DNA from: Paraprevotella sp.
GTDB taxonomy: Bacteria; Bacteroidota; Bacteroidia; Bacteroidales; Bacteroidaceae
Reading direction: 5' to 3'
Assembly: GCA_017425765.1 (NCBI GenBank)
Contig: JAFOXE010000235.1
Coordinates: 1-13,099, forward strand
Length of the DNA stretch: 13,099 bases
Below the pieces are notes generated by a model. The model was not told the origin of the DNA and searched no databases. It saw only the letters and a program-made list of their open reading frames with translations. Both the position numbers and the translations under genes were made by a program. Below are positions 1-6,535 of this stretch, one piece after another; the stretch's first letter is position 1; each line of letters begins with the position of its first letter.

Positions 1-291
1 GGTGTAGAGATTGAAGAAGAGCCGATTTGGGTGCCTGAACGCGGAGAAAAGACCGTGCTGGACTTTAAAGATGTAGTTGGCCAGGAACAGGCAAAGCGTG
101 CTCTGGAGATTGCTGCAGCCGGAAGTCACAATATTTTGCTCATAGGCCCTCCTGGATCGGGCAAAAGTATGCTCAGCAAACGGTTACCGTCGATTATGCC
201 GGATATGACTTGGGAGGAGTCGCTGCAAGTTACTCAGATATATTCTGTATTAGGTCAACTTCGATTGCCGTACTTAATGCTTACATCCTGA
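1..291 (+). CDS. comM: ComM/YifB-family Mg-chelatase-like AAA+ ATPase, fragment lacking both ends
   Basis: This is an internal piece of a ComM/YifB protein, an AAA+ helicase-like ATPase known in some bacteria for branch migration during natural transformation. The frame is open from base 1, so the N-terminal ChlI-like domain lies outside the window. Seen here are the start of the Mg-chelatase domain (DFKDVVGQE at about 61-87), the family stretch [12 protein letters not shown] and a Walker A motif GPPGSGKS at 145-168, then [13 protein letters not shown]. Family similarity continues through SVLGQL to about base 261. The next residues (RLPYLMLTS) do not resemble the expected TRPFRSPHH region and a stop follows. 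Full-length members have about 510 residues, so most of the ATPase domain, Walker B and the C-terminal domain are missing. The break coincides with the truncated end of the opposing ABC gene. Identity as ComM-like is secure; whether this is a real broken gene or an assembly artefact is not. Confidence 0.85.
   Translation, partial: GVEIEEEPIWVPERGEKTVLDFKDVVGQEQAKRALEIAAAGSHNILLIGPPGSGKSMLSKRLPSIMPDMTWEESLQVTQIYSVLGQLRLPYLMLTS
250..265. other. Breakpoint joining two truncated, unrelated genes
   Basis: Homology to ComM stops at about 258-261 on the plus strand. Homology to the second ABC domain of a ModF-like protein stops at about 258-264 on the minus strand, just after YGNR. The two reading frames overlap head to head through shared bases and neither continues into its family's next conserved block. 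No insertion-sequence ends, target-site duplication or integrase site is visible. This is the signature of a deletion/inversion junction or of a chimeric contig join. Confidence 0.75.
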
Positions 292-1184
292 AATCTCAAA
301 ATGTTTTGCTGTGCGTTGTATTGAAACAAACTTTTGGCATCAAGCACCTTTAGAGGCAAGTCTGTTATCCATTGTTTCAAGTGGGCAGGTAGAACTTCTC
401 CCGATGTCGTTGCTTGTTGTGCCAGAAACTCGTCGCGTGTGACTTTTGGACATACTTCGAGATTATCCACGTGTATGATGTGGGTGATATATGGTGGAAT
501 ATAGTCCGTTTTGGACAATACTAATATGATTTGAAGACCGGTTTCTTCAATCAATTTGTGCAATAAATCGGACAATTGTTGTCGTGTTTGTGCATCCAAG
601 CCGATGAAGGGGTTATCCATGATGAGCATACGCGGTGCCGAAAGCAATGTACGTGTCAATTGAAATTTACGCAGCTCTCCGCTTGATAAAGAGATGATGT
701 ACTTATCAAGTAGTGTTTCAAGATGAAACATTTTGTAGAGCGTGTCGCGCAAATTTTCTCTTTGTACTTTTGCTTGAGCTTTAGCATCTTCGTCCAGTCC
801 GAAGCCCACGTTCTTATCTGCTGCATGATAGGCTTGATCCAGCAAGTCGCCCGCCGTTGGTGTTTTCTCGTCGATGTCGTGCAGGTTCCAACGCTGCTGG
901 TAGTAATATGTTGTGTCGCTATCGCCGTATGAATCTCTAAATGTGATGTATTTTAGATTCTCGCTTACCAATTTTAGAGGTGATGGTGTAAAGTCGTAAT
1001 GCACCTCGTTCATCAATAAGGGATAACGACCGATTATAATGTCTACCAATCTTGATTTTCCTGCAGCATTGTTGCCCGTAATGGCAATTTGTTCGCCTGC
1101 AAGAATTTGTAGATTGACGGCGGAACTCATCCTTTTTAGTGGGTGGCGGGGTACGCCGTTAACTATCTCAATGATTTTTTGCAT
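255..1184 (-). CDS. ModF-like ABC ATPase, truncated after the first nucleotide-binding domain
   Basis: The protein resembles ModF (PhrA), a cytoplasmic ATPase with two ABC domains in tandem and no membrane part, associated by name with molybdate transport but of unclear role. The first ABC domain is complete. It has Walker A GNNAAGKS at residues 37-44, signature LSSGE at 166-170, Walker B RMLIMDN at 185-191 and D-loop GLD at 195-197. The catalytic glutamate expected after the Walker B aspartate is replaced by Asn191, so hydrolysis at this site may be weak. The second domain begins at about residue 296 ([13 protein letters not shown]) and then ends abruptly at a stop after residue 309, whereas E. 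coli ModF has about 490 residues. The stop sits at the junction with the ComM fragment. The gene starts 11 bases after ruvC ends and is probably cotranscribed with it. ModF-like identity is likely; the exact subfamily is not certain. Confidence 0.8.
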   Translation of the reverse strand: MQKIIEIVNGVPRHPLKRMSSAVNLQILAGEQIAITGNNAAGKSRLVDIIIGRYPLLMNEVHYDFTPSPLKLVSENLKYITFRDSYGDSDTTYYYQQRWNLHDIDEKTPTAGDLLDQAYHAADKNVGFGLDEDAKAQAKVQRENLRDTLYKMFHLETLLDKYIISLSSGELRKFQLTRTLLSAPRMLIMDNPFIGLDAQTRQQLSDLLHKLIEETGLQIILVLSKTDYIPPYITHIIHVDNLEVCPKVTRDEFLAQQATTSGEVLPAHLKQWITDLPLKVLDAKSLFQYNAQQNILRFQDVSIKYGNRS

Positions 1185-1195
1185 AGTGCGTGTAG

Positions 1196-1771
1196 TTAAG
1201 TGTTTCCTTTGATTTTTCCGGGATTTTTACGAGCAAAGTCTTTCCAGCTGGTGTAGGCCTTTGTGGTTTGCGGACGGTCGGATTGCAAGTAGTGACAATA
1301 GGCAGCCGCTAAACCGTCAGTAGCATCCATATACGGTAATAACGACTCGTTGGGGATGTTCAGAATGCGTTGCAGCATGCCGGCTACCTGTTCCTTGCTG
1401 GCCTGACCATTACCGGTTCTGGCCATTTTAATCTTCAAAGGAGCGTATTCGGTTATTGGTATGTCACGATGGATGGCAGCAGCCATGGCAACTCCTTGGG
1501 CACGACCAAGTTTGAGCATGCTCTGCACGTTCTTGCCAAAAAACGGTGCTTCGATGGCCATTTCGTCGGGCAAATATGAATCAATTAAACCGGTGATGCG
1601 TTCAAATATGCGGCCCAACTTAAGGTAATGATCCGTATATTTGCGTAGGTCGATGACGCCCATCGTAATCATTTCGGCTTTTCGACTCTGAATGCGTAGT
1701 ACACCGTAACCCATGATTGTGGTTCCCGGGTCGATGCCCAATATAATTTTTTCTCCTGTGCTTTTCGCCAT
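1196..1771 (-). CDS. ruvC: Crossover junction endodeoxyribonuclease RuvC
   Basis: RuvC resolves Holliday junctions during recombinational repair, working as a dimer with the RuvAB branch-migration motor. All four acidic active-site residues are visible. With the ATG at 1771 as residue 1, they are Asp14 (LGIDPGTT), Glu74 (AIEAPFF), and Asp149 and Asp152 ([13 protein letters not shown]). At 191 residues it matches the family's usual length. An in-frame TTG at 1789 would add six residues and overlap the upstream gene; I prefer the ATG at 1771, which lies 4 bases past the DUF4286 stop codon and matches the usual distance to the first active-site Asp. A GGAGG lies about 20 bases before the ATG, too far to be a standard ribosome site, which is normal for this phylum. 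It sits mid-cluster between the DUF4286 and ABC ATPase genes. Identification is secure. Confidence 0.97.
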   Translation of the reverse strand: MAKSTGEKIILGIDPGTTIMGYGVLRIQSRKAEMITMGVIDLRKYTDHYLKLGRIFERITGLIDSYLPDEMAIEAPFFGKNVQSMLKLGRAQGVAMAAAIHRDIPITEYAPLKIKMARTGNGQASKEQVAGMLQRILNIPNESLLPYMDATDGLAAAYCHYLQSDRPQTTKAYTSWKDFARKNPGKIKGNT

Positions 1772-1775
1772 GAGT

Positions 1776-2087
1776 TTACGATTCTTCAATGACCTCCATC
1801 AGAGTAGTGAAACCGACAACCTTTTCGTCGAACATCTTGAGCAATTCGGCATTCAACTGTGCGCCTTGCTTGTTGTACCAATGGTGTAAATGTGCTGAGC
1901 TTTCAACTTCGAATTGTAACGAGAAACACTCGCTATCTTCGTCACGATGTGATAAGATTTTTGAAAGGCGTGCGTTCTTTAAAAAACCGAATTCGAGCAC
2001 CTTGGGTATGTAGCATTGGTGTATCCAAATTACAAAATTACGTGCCTCAAGAAAGGGTACTTGATATGTTGTGTTGTATATGAGCAT
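1776..2087 (-). CDS. DUF4286 family protein
   Basis: A 103-residue cytoplasmic protein of the DUF4286 family, whose function is unknown. Characteristic features are the opening [10 protein letters not shown], the block [13 protein letters not shown], then [12 protein letters not shown], a run of hydrophobic/aromatic residues (SLQFEV) and the closing [15 protein letters not shown]. The fold is probably a ferredoxin-like dimeric alpha+beta barrel, which is an inference from the pattern and size. The open frame extends upstream to 2123, but the ATG at 2087 begins exactly at the conserved MxIYNTT motif and lies about 30 bases downstream of a good -7 box. I chose it for those reasons. It is the first gene of the leftward cluster with ruvC 4 bases downstream, an order I recall as common in Bacteroides relatives. 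No sign of decay. Confidence 0.9.
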   Translation of the reverse strand: MLIYNTTYQVPFLEARNFVIWIHQCYIPKVLEFGFLKNARLSKILSHRDEDSECFSLQFEVESSAHLHHWYNKQGAQLNAELLKMFDEKVVGFTTLMEVIEES

Positions 2088-2120
2088 ATATCTTTGTGTT
2101 AAATGTGCAATATTTCGTTG

Positions 2121-2128
2121 CAAAGATA
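2121..2128 (-). promoter_or_regulatory. Bacteroidetes -7 box for the DUF4286-ruvC-ABC cluster
   Basis: On the minus strand this reads TATCTTTG, an exact match to the Bacteroidetes TAnnTTTG -7 consensus. Transcription would start near 2115, leaving about 28 bases of leader before the ATG at 2087. I see no clear -33 TTTG at the expected distance, so the call rests on the -7 match and position. Confidence 0.45.
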
Positions 2129-2201
2129 TAAAAAAGAGGGGTAGGGTGCTAATAAATCCTATTTTTTAAGGAGTACGTGTAGGTGTTTCGGTTTTTAGGT
2201 G

Positions 2202-2209
2202 TATTTTTG
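2202..2209 (+). promoter_or_regulatory. Bacteroidetes -7 box for the DUF1573-HAD pair
   Basis: TATTTTTG matches TAnnTTTG. Start of transcription would fall near 2214, with about 20 bases of leader before the ATG at 2234. No convincing -33 element is visible upstream. Together with the minus-strand box at 2121-2128 it would serve the two divergent transcripts. Confidence 0.42.
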
Positions 2210-2233
2210 CAAAAATGACAATTAAAATCCGTT

Positions 2234-2674
2234 ATGATGAAGAAATTATTTCTGATAGTTTTGATGTGTGTCTGTGGAATAAGTATTGCTTCGGCACAAA
2301 AGAATAACGACGTAGCAAAACAAGCTGAGATTAAGTTTGATACGTTGACCCACAATTTTGGTACTTTCTCTGAAGATGAACCTTTGGTGAAGTGTACGTT
2401 TAATTTTACTAATGTGGGCACGGCTCCGCTCATTATTCATCAGGCTATTGCGTCATGTGGATGCACTGTTCCTACTTATACTCGCACTCCAATTAAGCCG
2501 GGCGAACAAGGCACTTTGGATATAACCTACAACGGTCATGGTAAATTCCCCGGACGTTTTAAGAAAGCCATTACGGTACGTTGTAATGGACGCCTTGAAA
2601 TGGTGCGTTTGTATGTAGAAGGCAACATGGAAGCATCGAAGAAACCAAAGGAAAAAAAGACCGATGCTAAGTAA
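2234..2674 (+). CDS. Secreted DUF1573 domain protein
   Basis: A 146-residue exported protein with a signal peptide at residues 1-21 (basic MMKK, hydrophobic core, SIASA before Q22), followed by one DUF1573 domain at about 36-130. The domain shows the typical features: HNFGTFSEDEP, FNFTNVGTAPLII, the SCGCTVP motif with two cysteines two apart, PIKPGEQG and the FxxxITV strand. DUF1573 is an Ig-like (ASH/MSP-type) beta-sandwich, very common in Bacteroidetes, with no settled function; periplasmic location is inferred. The tail (EASKKPKEKKTDAK) is lysine-rich and probably disordered. No lipobox is evident, so it is probably soluble rather than a lipoprotein. Two ATGs in tandem (2234, 2237) leave the start uncertain by one residue. 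Its stop codon overlaps the next start as TAATG, so the HAD gene is probably translationally coupled. Confidence 0.92.
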   Translation: MMKKLFLIVLMCVCGISIASAQKNNDVAKQAEIKFDTLTHNFGTFSEDEPLVKCTFNFTNVGTAPLIIHQAIASCGCTVPTYTRTPIKPGEQGTLDITYNGHGKFPGRFKKAITVRCNGRLEMVRLYVEGNMEASKKPKEKKTDAK

Positions 2675-3468
2675 TGAATACCAAAATTGTATTCTTTGAT
2701 ATAGACGGTACGCTTGTTTCATTTTCTACACATAAAATTCCAGAAAGTACCAAACAAGCTGTGCACGAATTGCGCCAAAAGGGTGTGAAGGTGTATATTG
2801 CCACCGGTCGCCCTATGGCATTTATTGACAACCTTGACGGTCTTGAATATGATGGTATGGTGACCACCACCGGTGCTTATTGTGTTGATGGAAAAGGGAA
2901 AACAATTCATTATAAACCCATACCACACGAGGATATAGAACGTGTGGTGCGTCATCATTTATTACACCCCGAGGAGGCTTATCCGATTTTCTTTGTTTGC
3001 AGCGATGGTGTATATATGTCGAAATCATCTGACGAAGTACGTGAGGTGGTGCAACTTTTGAACTTGGAGATGCCCGAAATGATGCCCATTGAACAAGTGC
3101 TTGGGCGAGATGTTTTGCAAGTTATTTCTTTCTTCAAAAAAGAAGATGAAGCTCATATCATGAGTGAGTATATGCCGGGAAGTACATCCACCCGTTGGCA
3201 TCCTTATTTTACCGACATCATTGCAAAGGGTGAAAGTAAAAGCACAGGTATAGATTGTGTGCTCCGTCACGAGGGTATAAACTTAAATGAGAGTATGGCC
3301 TTTGGTGACGGTGGGAACGATGTGGATATGCTTAGGCATGTAGCCTATGGTGTGGCCATGGGTAATGCTTGTGACGAAGTGAAAACTTTAGCCGATTACG
3401 TAACCGATACGGTAGATAACGATGGAATCTTGAAAGCATTACAACACCTGGATTTGGTGTGTTCATGA
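2674..3468 (+). CDS. Cof-type HAD-IIB family hydrolase (phosphatase)
   Basis: A 264-residue cytoplasmic haloacid-dehalogenase-superfamily phosphatase of the Cof/YbiV type, which typically dephosphorylates sugar phosphates or other small phosphometabolites. Motif I is FFDIDGTL with nucleophile Asp9 and acid/base Asp11. Motif II is IATGRP with Thr44. The motif III lysine lies in AKGESK (185-189). Motif IV is FGDGGNDVDML with Asp212 and Asp216 for magnesium. Residues about 85-180 form the C2B cap, which sets substrate specificity. Length is normal for the family. The start codon overlaps the DUF1573 stop by one base (TAATG), so the two genes form a coupled pair. The substrate cannot be read from sequence, and a functional link to the secreted DUF1573 protein is not obvious. 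Confidence 0.95.
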   Translation: MNTKIVFFDIDGTLVSFSTHKIPESTKQAVHELRQKGVKVYIATGRPMAFIDNLDGLEYDGMVTTTGAYCVDGKGKTIHYKPIPHEDIERVVRHHLLHPEEAYPIFFVCSDGVYMSKSSDEVREVVQLLNLEMPEMMPIEQVLGRDVLQVISFFKKEDEAHIMSEYMPGSTSTRWHPYFTDIIAKGESKSTGIDCVLRHEGINLNESMAFGDGGNDVDMLRHVAYGVAMGNACDEVKTLADYVTDTVDNDGILKALQHLDLVCS

Positions 3469-3638
3469 TGTGAGTGTAAAACACACCGTGGTGTGAATGG
3501 TATGTAGACGTACGTCGTGATTCATCCACATGAGCATGTAGATAGGTGTTACACGTACGTGTCTTCTGTGTGTTTTGTTTATGTTTGTTTAATTGATTGA
3601 AATTCAATCAAACAAATTGCTTAAGTAAAAGTTTTAAT
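3469..3638. repeat. Palindrome-rich intergenic region between convergent genes
   Basis: The 170 bases hold several short inverted repeats in a row. GTGT-AAA-ACAC lies at 3474-3484, CACACC-GT-GGTGTG at 3482-3495, the perfect palindrome GACGTACGTC at 3507-3516, ACATG-AG-CATGT at 3528-3539, the perfect 12-base palindrome ACACGTACGTGT at 3551-3562, and the hairpin at 3593-3611. The 3507 and 3551 palindromes share the core ACGTACGT. No start codon with coding character is seen. The region could be a compound terminator, a structured RNA or protein-binding sites. Confidence 0.55.
3593..3611. terminator. Hairpin, candidate bidirectional terminator
   Basis: TTGATTG-AAATT-CAATCAA forms a perfect 7-bp stem with a 5-base loop. 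It can be lengthened by TTTGTTT at 3584-3590 pairing with AAACAAA at 3610-3616, with AATT bulged out. It lies between the convergent HAD and glycosylase-like genes. The stem is AT-rich and no long T run follows on either strand, so it would be a weak intrinsic terminator. Confidence 0.4.
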
Positions 3639-4238
3639 TTAATCTTTTTGTAGTAATCCAACATCTTGCATCATACGTTTGTAAAATGCTGCTTTGTTTT
3701 CAATTTTCATAGGATAGGCTCGCGATGAAGAAGGCATTCTGTACAAACGAAGCTCCTTGTTGTTCCATATAAAGGTTGTATATTCACCTACTCTGGGTAG
3801 TTCTGTGTTAAATTGTGTACAGAGCGTTTCGGCTGCTTTTTGTCCTGTAGTTATGATGGCCTTGCAAAGGGGGATTTGTAGTAGTAATTGCGATACATCT
3901 GTGGGGATAACTACCTCTAAAAATTTGTCGGAGGCGTTATCTTGCAGACGTCTTACTGCAATGGCGGTATCATAAAGTGCAATGCCCTGTTGGGCGCAGA
4001 ACGAAATAACTTCTTCTTTTTTGAATATCTTTTGTTCTTGATTCACGAAATGGTCTTTGTCGGCGTAGAACAGATAGCCCATAATACGCCACATATCGTT
4101 CGTAAAGTTTGGGTAATAAAAGTGCATACACCATCGTTTCTGTTGCGGAGGGAAACTGCCTAGCATCAATATTTTAGCCGTGTGGGGGAGAAAAGGTGTA
4201 AGGGGATGTTGCTCTATTTCGGGAAAGGTTGGTGTCAT
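3639..4238 (-). CDS. Uracil/hypoxanthine-DNA glycosylase-like protein (UDG superfamily)
   Basis: A 199-residue protein of the uracil-DNA glycosylase superfamily, closest by motif to the hypoxanthine-DNA glycosylase (family 6) type, which removes deaminated bases from DNA. The opening strand and loop ILMLGSFPP (23-31) correspond to motif A. FYYPNFTNDMW (40-50) aligns with the YYxxxRNxFW stretch of family 6, putting Asn47 at the position of the catalytic Asn. MPSSSRAYPM (168-177) matches the LPSTSPA motif B loop that inserts into DNA. The middle contains ALYDTAIAVRR and AIITTGQKAAE, also typical of the fold. I chose the ATG at 4238 over the TTG at 4241. It is the last gene of the cluster, 39 bases after the DUF4421 gene. 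Superfamily membership is fairly secure; the base it removes is unknown. Confidence 0.78.
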   Translation of the reverse strand: MTPTFPEIEQHPLTPFLPHTAKILMLGSFPPQQKRWCMHFYYPNFTNDMWRIMGYLFYADKDHFVNQEQKIFKKEEVISFCAQQGIALYDTAIAVRRLQDNASDKFLEVVIPTDVSQLLLQIPLCKAIITTGQKAAETLCTQFNTELPRVGEYTTFIWNNKELRLYRMPSSSRAYPMKIENKAAFYKRMMQDVGLLQKD

Positions 4239-4277
4239 CAAGTTCGTGATTTCTGTGTGTGGGGAATAGATAAATTC

Positions 4278-5447
4278 TTATCGATATTGTTTTCGCTTGT
4301 GGAAGTTGAACCCCATGTAGAGGTTTAATGTACCGAATGCATTGTTTATTTGCAGTTTGCTATGGTTGTAGTTGTAATTATGTACGATAAGTGAAAGACC
4401 ACCAAAATATTTTGTGGTGTTCCAAACTAAACCTGCACGTAAAGTACAATTGAAGTTAAAGTTGTTCAAGTGCAGTGGACGCAGATACTTGGGTAGTGAT
4501 TCTGTTTCTTTATCGTCTTGCCAAAAATCTTTGGTCTTGGTATGTTTATATCCTATGGCCGGCATAAGCGAGAAGTTCAGCAACCAGTTTTTCTTGAATA
4601 CCCAATTGTAACCATATCCTCCGCTGATGCTGTAGTCCATATAGTTTATCTTGTTGAACTTGAAGTTCTCACTTAATGGATGTAATGGATTTGATGTAAG
4701 CTCCAGAGGAAGTTTGTTGTAGTCGAACTCCATTAAATGTTGTGTTACCGATAGTCCCAACATCCACGAGCCGCAACTGCGACGTTGTACAGTGCTCTGT
4801 GCAAAGGCTGCAGGATATGAAAATCTTTTATGATTGAATACGTAATAAATGTTTGCGCCGGTGACTTGCAATCGGATTCCATTAGTGGAACGTCCTTCCA
4901 CTTCTTTAGCATAATCGCCGAAGCCGTTGACGTCGTGAATGCGAAAATCATTTCCCGTACGGCGATAGATTAGATCACAACCAATCATGGAGCTGTAGAT
5001 GCTCAATTCAAATTCTGTTTTCTGTGATTTGTGGCCCTTTCCAAATGAATTTATATCGAAGGTATAACCTAGGAATATCCATCTCCATCCTAAATAAGGG
5101 CCAAATCGAAAGGATGGGTTAGGAGAGAACAAAAGTCGTTGGTTATCTCGACTGCTATGCAGACTATAGAACTCGTAACTATTGGTGTTCTGCATCATAA
5201 AGGCCCAATTGTAGCGGTTGGGAATGATGTAAGTTGTGTCTATCTCATCAAAAGCTTTGACGAAACGTACAAAGATGTTTCCGTATTCCTTTATTTTTTC
5301 GCGTTGGTTTAGTGTGGTGTCGTTGTGCACAGACATGATGGTGGGACGGTGCACTAATGTGTCCGCTGTCAACATTTGGTCATACGCATAGGAACTTGTA
5401 AGTTGTAAACCTAAGCAGATGAATAAAGAAACTAGTAATCGAGTCAT
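4278..5447 (-). CDS. DUF4421 family outer-membrane protein
   Basis: A 389-residue exported protein with an N-terminal signal peptide (MTRLLVSLFICLGLQLTSSYA, cleavage near residue 21) and the DUF4421 domain over most of the rest. Diagnostic blocks are IIPNRYNWAFMMQNTNSYEF, FGPYLGWRWIFLGYTFDI, KTEFELSIYSS, NIYYVFNHKRFSYPAAFAQS and QRRSCGSWMLGLS. The alternating aromatic strands after residue 110, and a C-terminus of similar strands (GTLNLYMGFNF), suggest a beta-barrel in the outer membrane. That topology is inferred and the function is not known. Aromatic and asparagine content is high, as in other Bacteroidetes surface proteins. It starts 10 bases after the oxidoreductase gene stops, so the two are probably in one transcript. 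Length is near normal for the family, and there is no sign of disruption. Confidence 0.88.
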   Translation of the reverse strand: MTRLLVSLFICLGLQLTSSYAYDQMLTADTLVHRPTIMSVHNDTTLNQREKIKEYGNIFVRFVKAFDEIDTTYIIPNRYNWAFMMQNTNSYEFYSLHSSRDNQRLLFSPNPSFRFGPYLGWRWIFLGYTFDINSFGKGHKSQKTEFELSIYSSMIGCDLIYRRTGNDFRIHDVNGFGDYAKEVEGRSTNGIRLQVTGANIYYVFNHKRFSYPAAFAQSTVQRRSCGSWMLGLSVTQHLMEFDYNKLPLELTSNPLHPLSENFKFNKINYMDYSISGGYGYNWVFKKNWLLNFSLMPAIGYKHTKTKDFWQDDKETESLPKYLRPLHLNNFNFNCTLRAGLVWNTTKYFGGLSLIVHNYNYNHSKLQINNAFGTLNLYMGFNFHKRKQYR

Positions 5448-5457
5448 TAGAATTAGA

Positions 5458-6456
5458 TCACAATTTACCTAAAATCTTATCTAGGACCCAGTTTACAGGG
5501 GTGGCGCTAATGCTGTTGCAAGTACACGTGCCACGTTTTTGTAGATGTTCTACAATGTTTTGAATAAGAGGTTGTTGCACGTGCGTGGGGTTGGGCACGA
5601 TGATTTCTTCACGCCCTTTTTCGGTGTGCAGTGCAATGGGTTCGTAGGTGAATACAGAAAAGCATATTTGTCCCTTGTCGCCTATGAGTTCAATTCGGTC
5701 AGTCTTCGCCGAGTTGTGTGCCACAAAGCACCAAGAACCGGAACCGGGTAGGCCATCCGGAAATTGGAAGCTGGCGCTGACACTGTCTTCCGTAGAATAA
5801 AGTCCTCCGCGATTGGTACAATATCCTTGTGCCTTAATGATGGGTCCAAATAACTCTTGCAGAAGGTCCAATTGGTGGGGTGCAAGGTCGTAGAAATAAC
5901 CACCTCCGGCTATATCGCGCTGTACTCTCCATGGCAGATTATTTCGGTTGTAGTCCAAGTCGCGTGGAGGAACAGCAAAACGAATTTGTACGTTGATGAT
6001 GTTACCGATGATTCCGCTTTCAACTAATTCCTTTACTTTTTTGAAGTAGGGAAGTTCACGACGATAGTATGCCACAAAACAAGGTACCTTCGTTTCGGAA
6101 GAGATACGGTTGATGCGTTGACACTCTTCATAGCTTGCCGCCAAAGGCTTTTCAACATATACGGGTTTTCCGGCTTTCATGGCCATGATGGCGAAGGTTG
6201 CATGTGAAGAGGGAGGGGTGGCGATGTAGATGGCGTTTACATCGGGGTCGTTGATGAGTTCTTGTGCATCGGTGTACCACTTTTTTATGCCGTGTCTTTC
6301 GGCATAAGAACGTGCTTTTTCTTTGTTGCGACTCATCACCGCTTCTATTCTGGAACCTTCAACATTATTGAATGCAGGTCCACTCTTTTTTTCGGTTACT
6401 TCGCCACATCCAATGAATCCCCATTTAATTATCGCATCTTCATTCATCTGCACCAT
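5458..6456 (-). CDS. Gfo/Idh/MocA family NAD(P)-dependent oxidoreductase
   Basis: A 332-residue cytoplasmic dehydrogenase of the Gfo/Idh/MocA family, enzymes that oxidise or reduce sugars, inositols and related polyols with NAD(P). The N-terminal Rossmann fold carries WGFIGCGEVTE (12-22), IATPPSSHA (78-86) and the hallmark VYVEKPLAAS with Lys103. The C-terminal alpha/beta domain includes GGGYFYDLAPHQLD (184-197), in which Asp190 and His194 are the usual substrate/catalytic positions, preceded by the PWR element (175-177). No signal peptide is present, unlike the Tat-exported members common in this phylum. An in-frame ATG also occurs at residue 4; I keep the first, at 6456. It is the first gene of a leftward cluster with the DUF4421 and glycosylase-like genes, and it diverges from the membrane protein gene at 6536. 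The substrate cannot be inferred. Confidence 0.94.
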   Translation of the reverse strand: MVQMNEDAIIKWGFIGCGEVTEKKSGPAFNNVEGSRIEAVMSRNKEKARSYAERHGIKKWYTDAQELINDPDVNAIYIATPPSSHATFAIMAMKAGKPVYVEKPLAASYEECQRINRISSETKVPCFVAYYRRELPYFKKVKELVESGIIGNIINVQIRFAVPPRDLDYNRNNLPWRVQRDIAGGGYFYDLAPHQLDLLQELFGPIIKAQGYCTNRGGLYSTEDSVSASFQFPDGLPGSGSWCFVAHNSAKTDRIELIGDKGQICFSVFTYEPIALHTEKGREEIIVPNPTHVQQPLIQNIVEHLQKRGTCTCNSISATPVNWVLDKILGKL

Positions 6457-6475
6457 AAAATTTGTTATTCTACCG

Positions 6476-6483
6476 CAAATATA
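6476..6483 (-). promoter_or_regulatory. -7 box for the oxidoreductase-DUF4421-glycosylase cluster
   Basis: Minus-strand TATATTTG matches TAnnTTTG. Transcription would start near 6471, giving a leader of about 15 bases. It is the mirror copy of the plus-strand box at 6497-6504, with 13 bases between them. No clear -33 element is seen. Confidence 0.48.
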
Positions 6484-6496
6484 CTATTTAATTCCG

Positions 6497-6504
6497 TATA
6501 TTTG
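6497..6504 (+). promoter_or_regulatory. -7 box for the membrane protein gene at 6536
   Basis: Plus-strand TATATTTG matches TAnnTTTG, placing the transcription start near 6509 and the ATG about 27 bases later. Its upstream flank contains the opposing promoter's -7 box, so polymerase binding at the two sites should overlap. No clear -33 element is seen. Confidence 0.48.
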
Positions 6505-6535
6505 TTGCCCAAAATAAGAATTATATTATTAAGAT

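Noticed and set aside
1772..1789. TTG start adding six residues to RuvC
   Set aside because: The extension overlaps the DUF4286 gene and lacks conservation; the ATG at 1771 gives the standard length and spacing.
2149..2433. Leftward open frame across the DUF1573 promoter region
   Set aside because: It lies over the divergent promoter region and the start of a well-supported rightward gene, with a composition that reads as the antisense of the signal peptide and has no domain features.
3507..3562. Repeated ACGTACGT palindromes considered as a CRISPR-like or attachment-site repeat
   Set aside because: Only two copies with different flanks, no regular spacing and no cas or integrase gene nearby; kept only as an intergenic palindrome observation.
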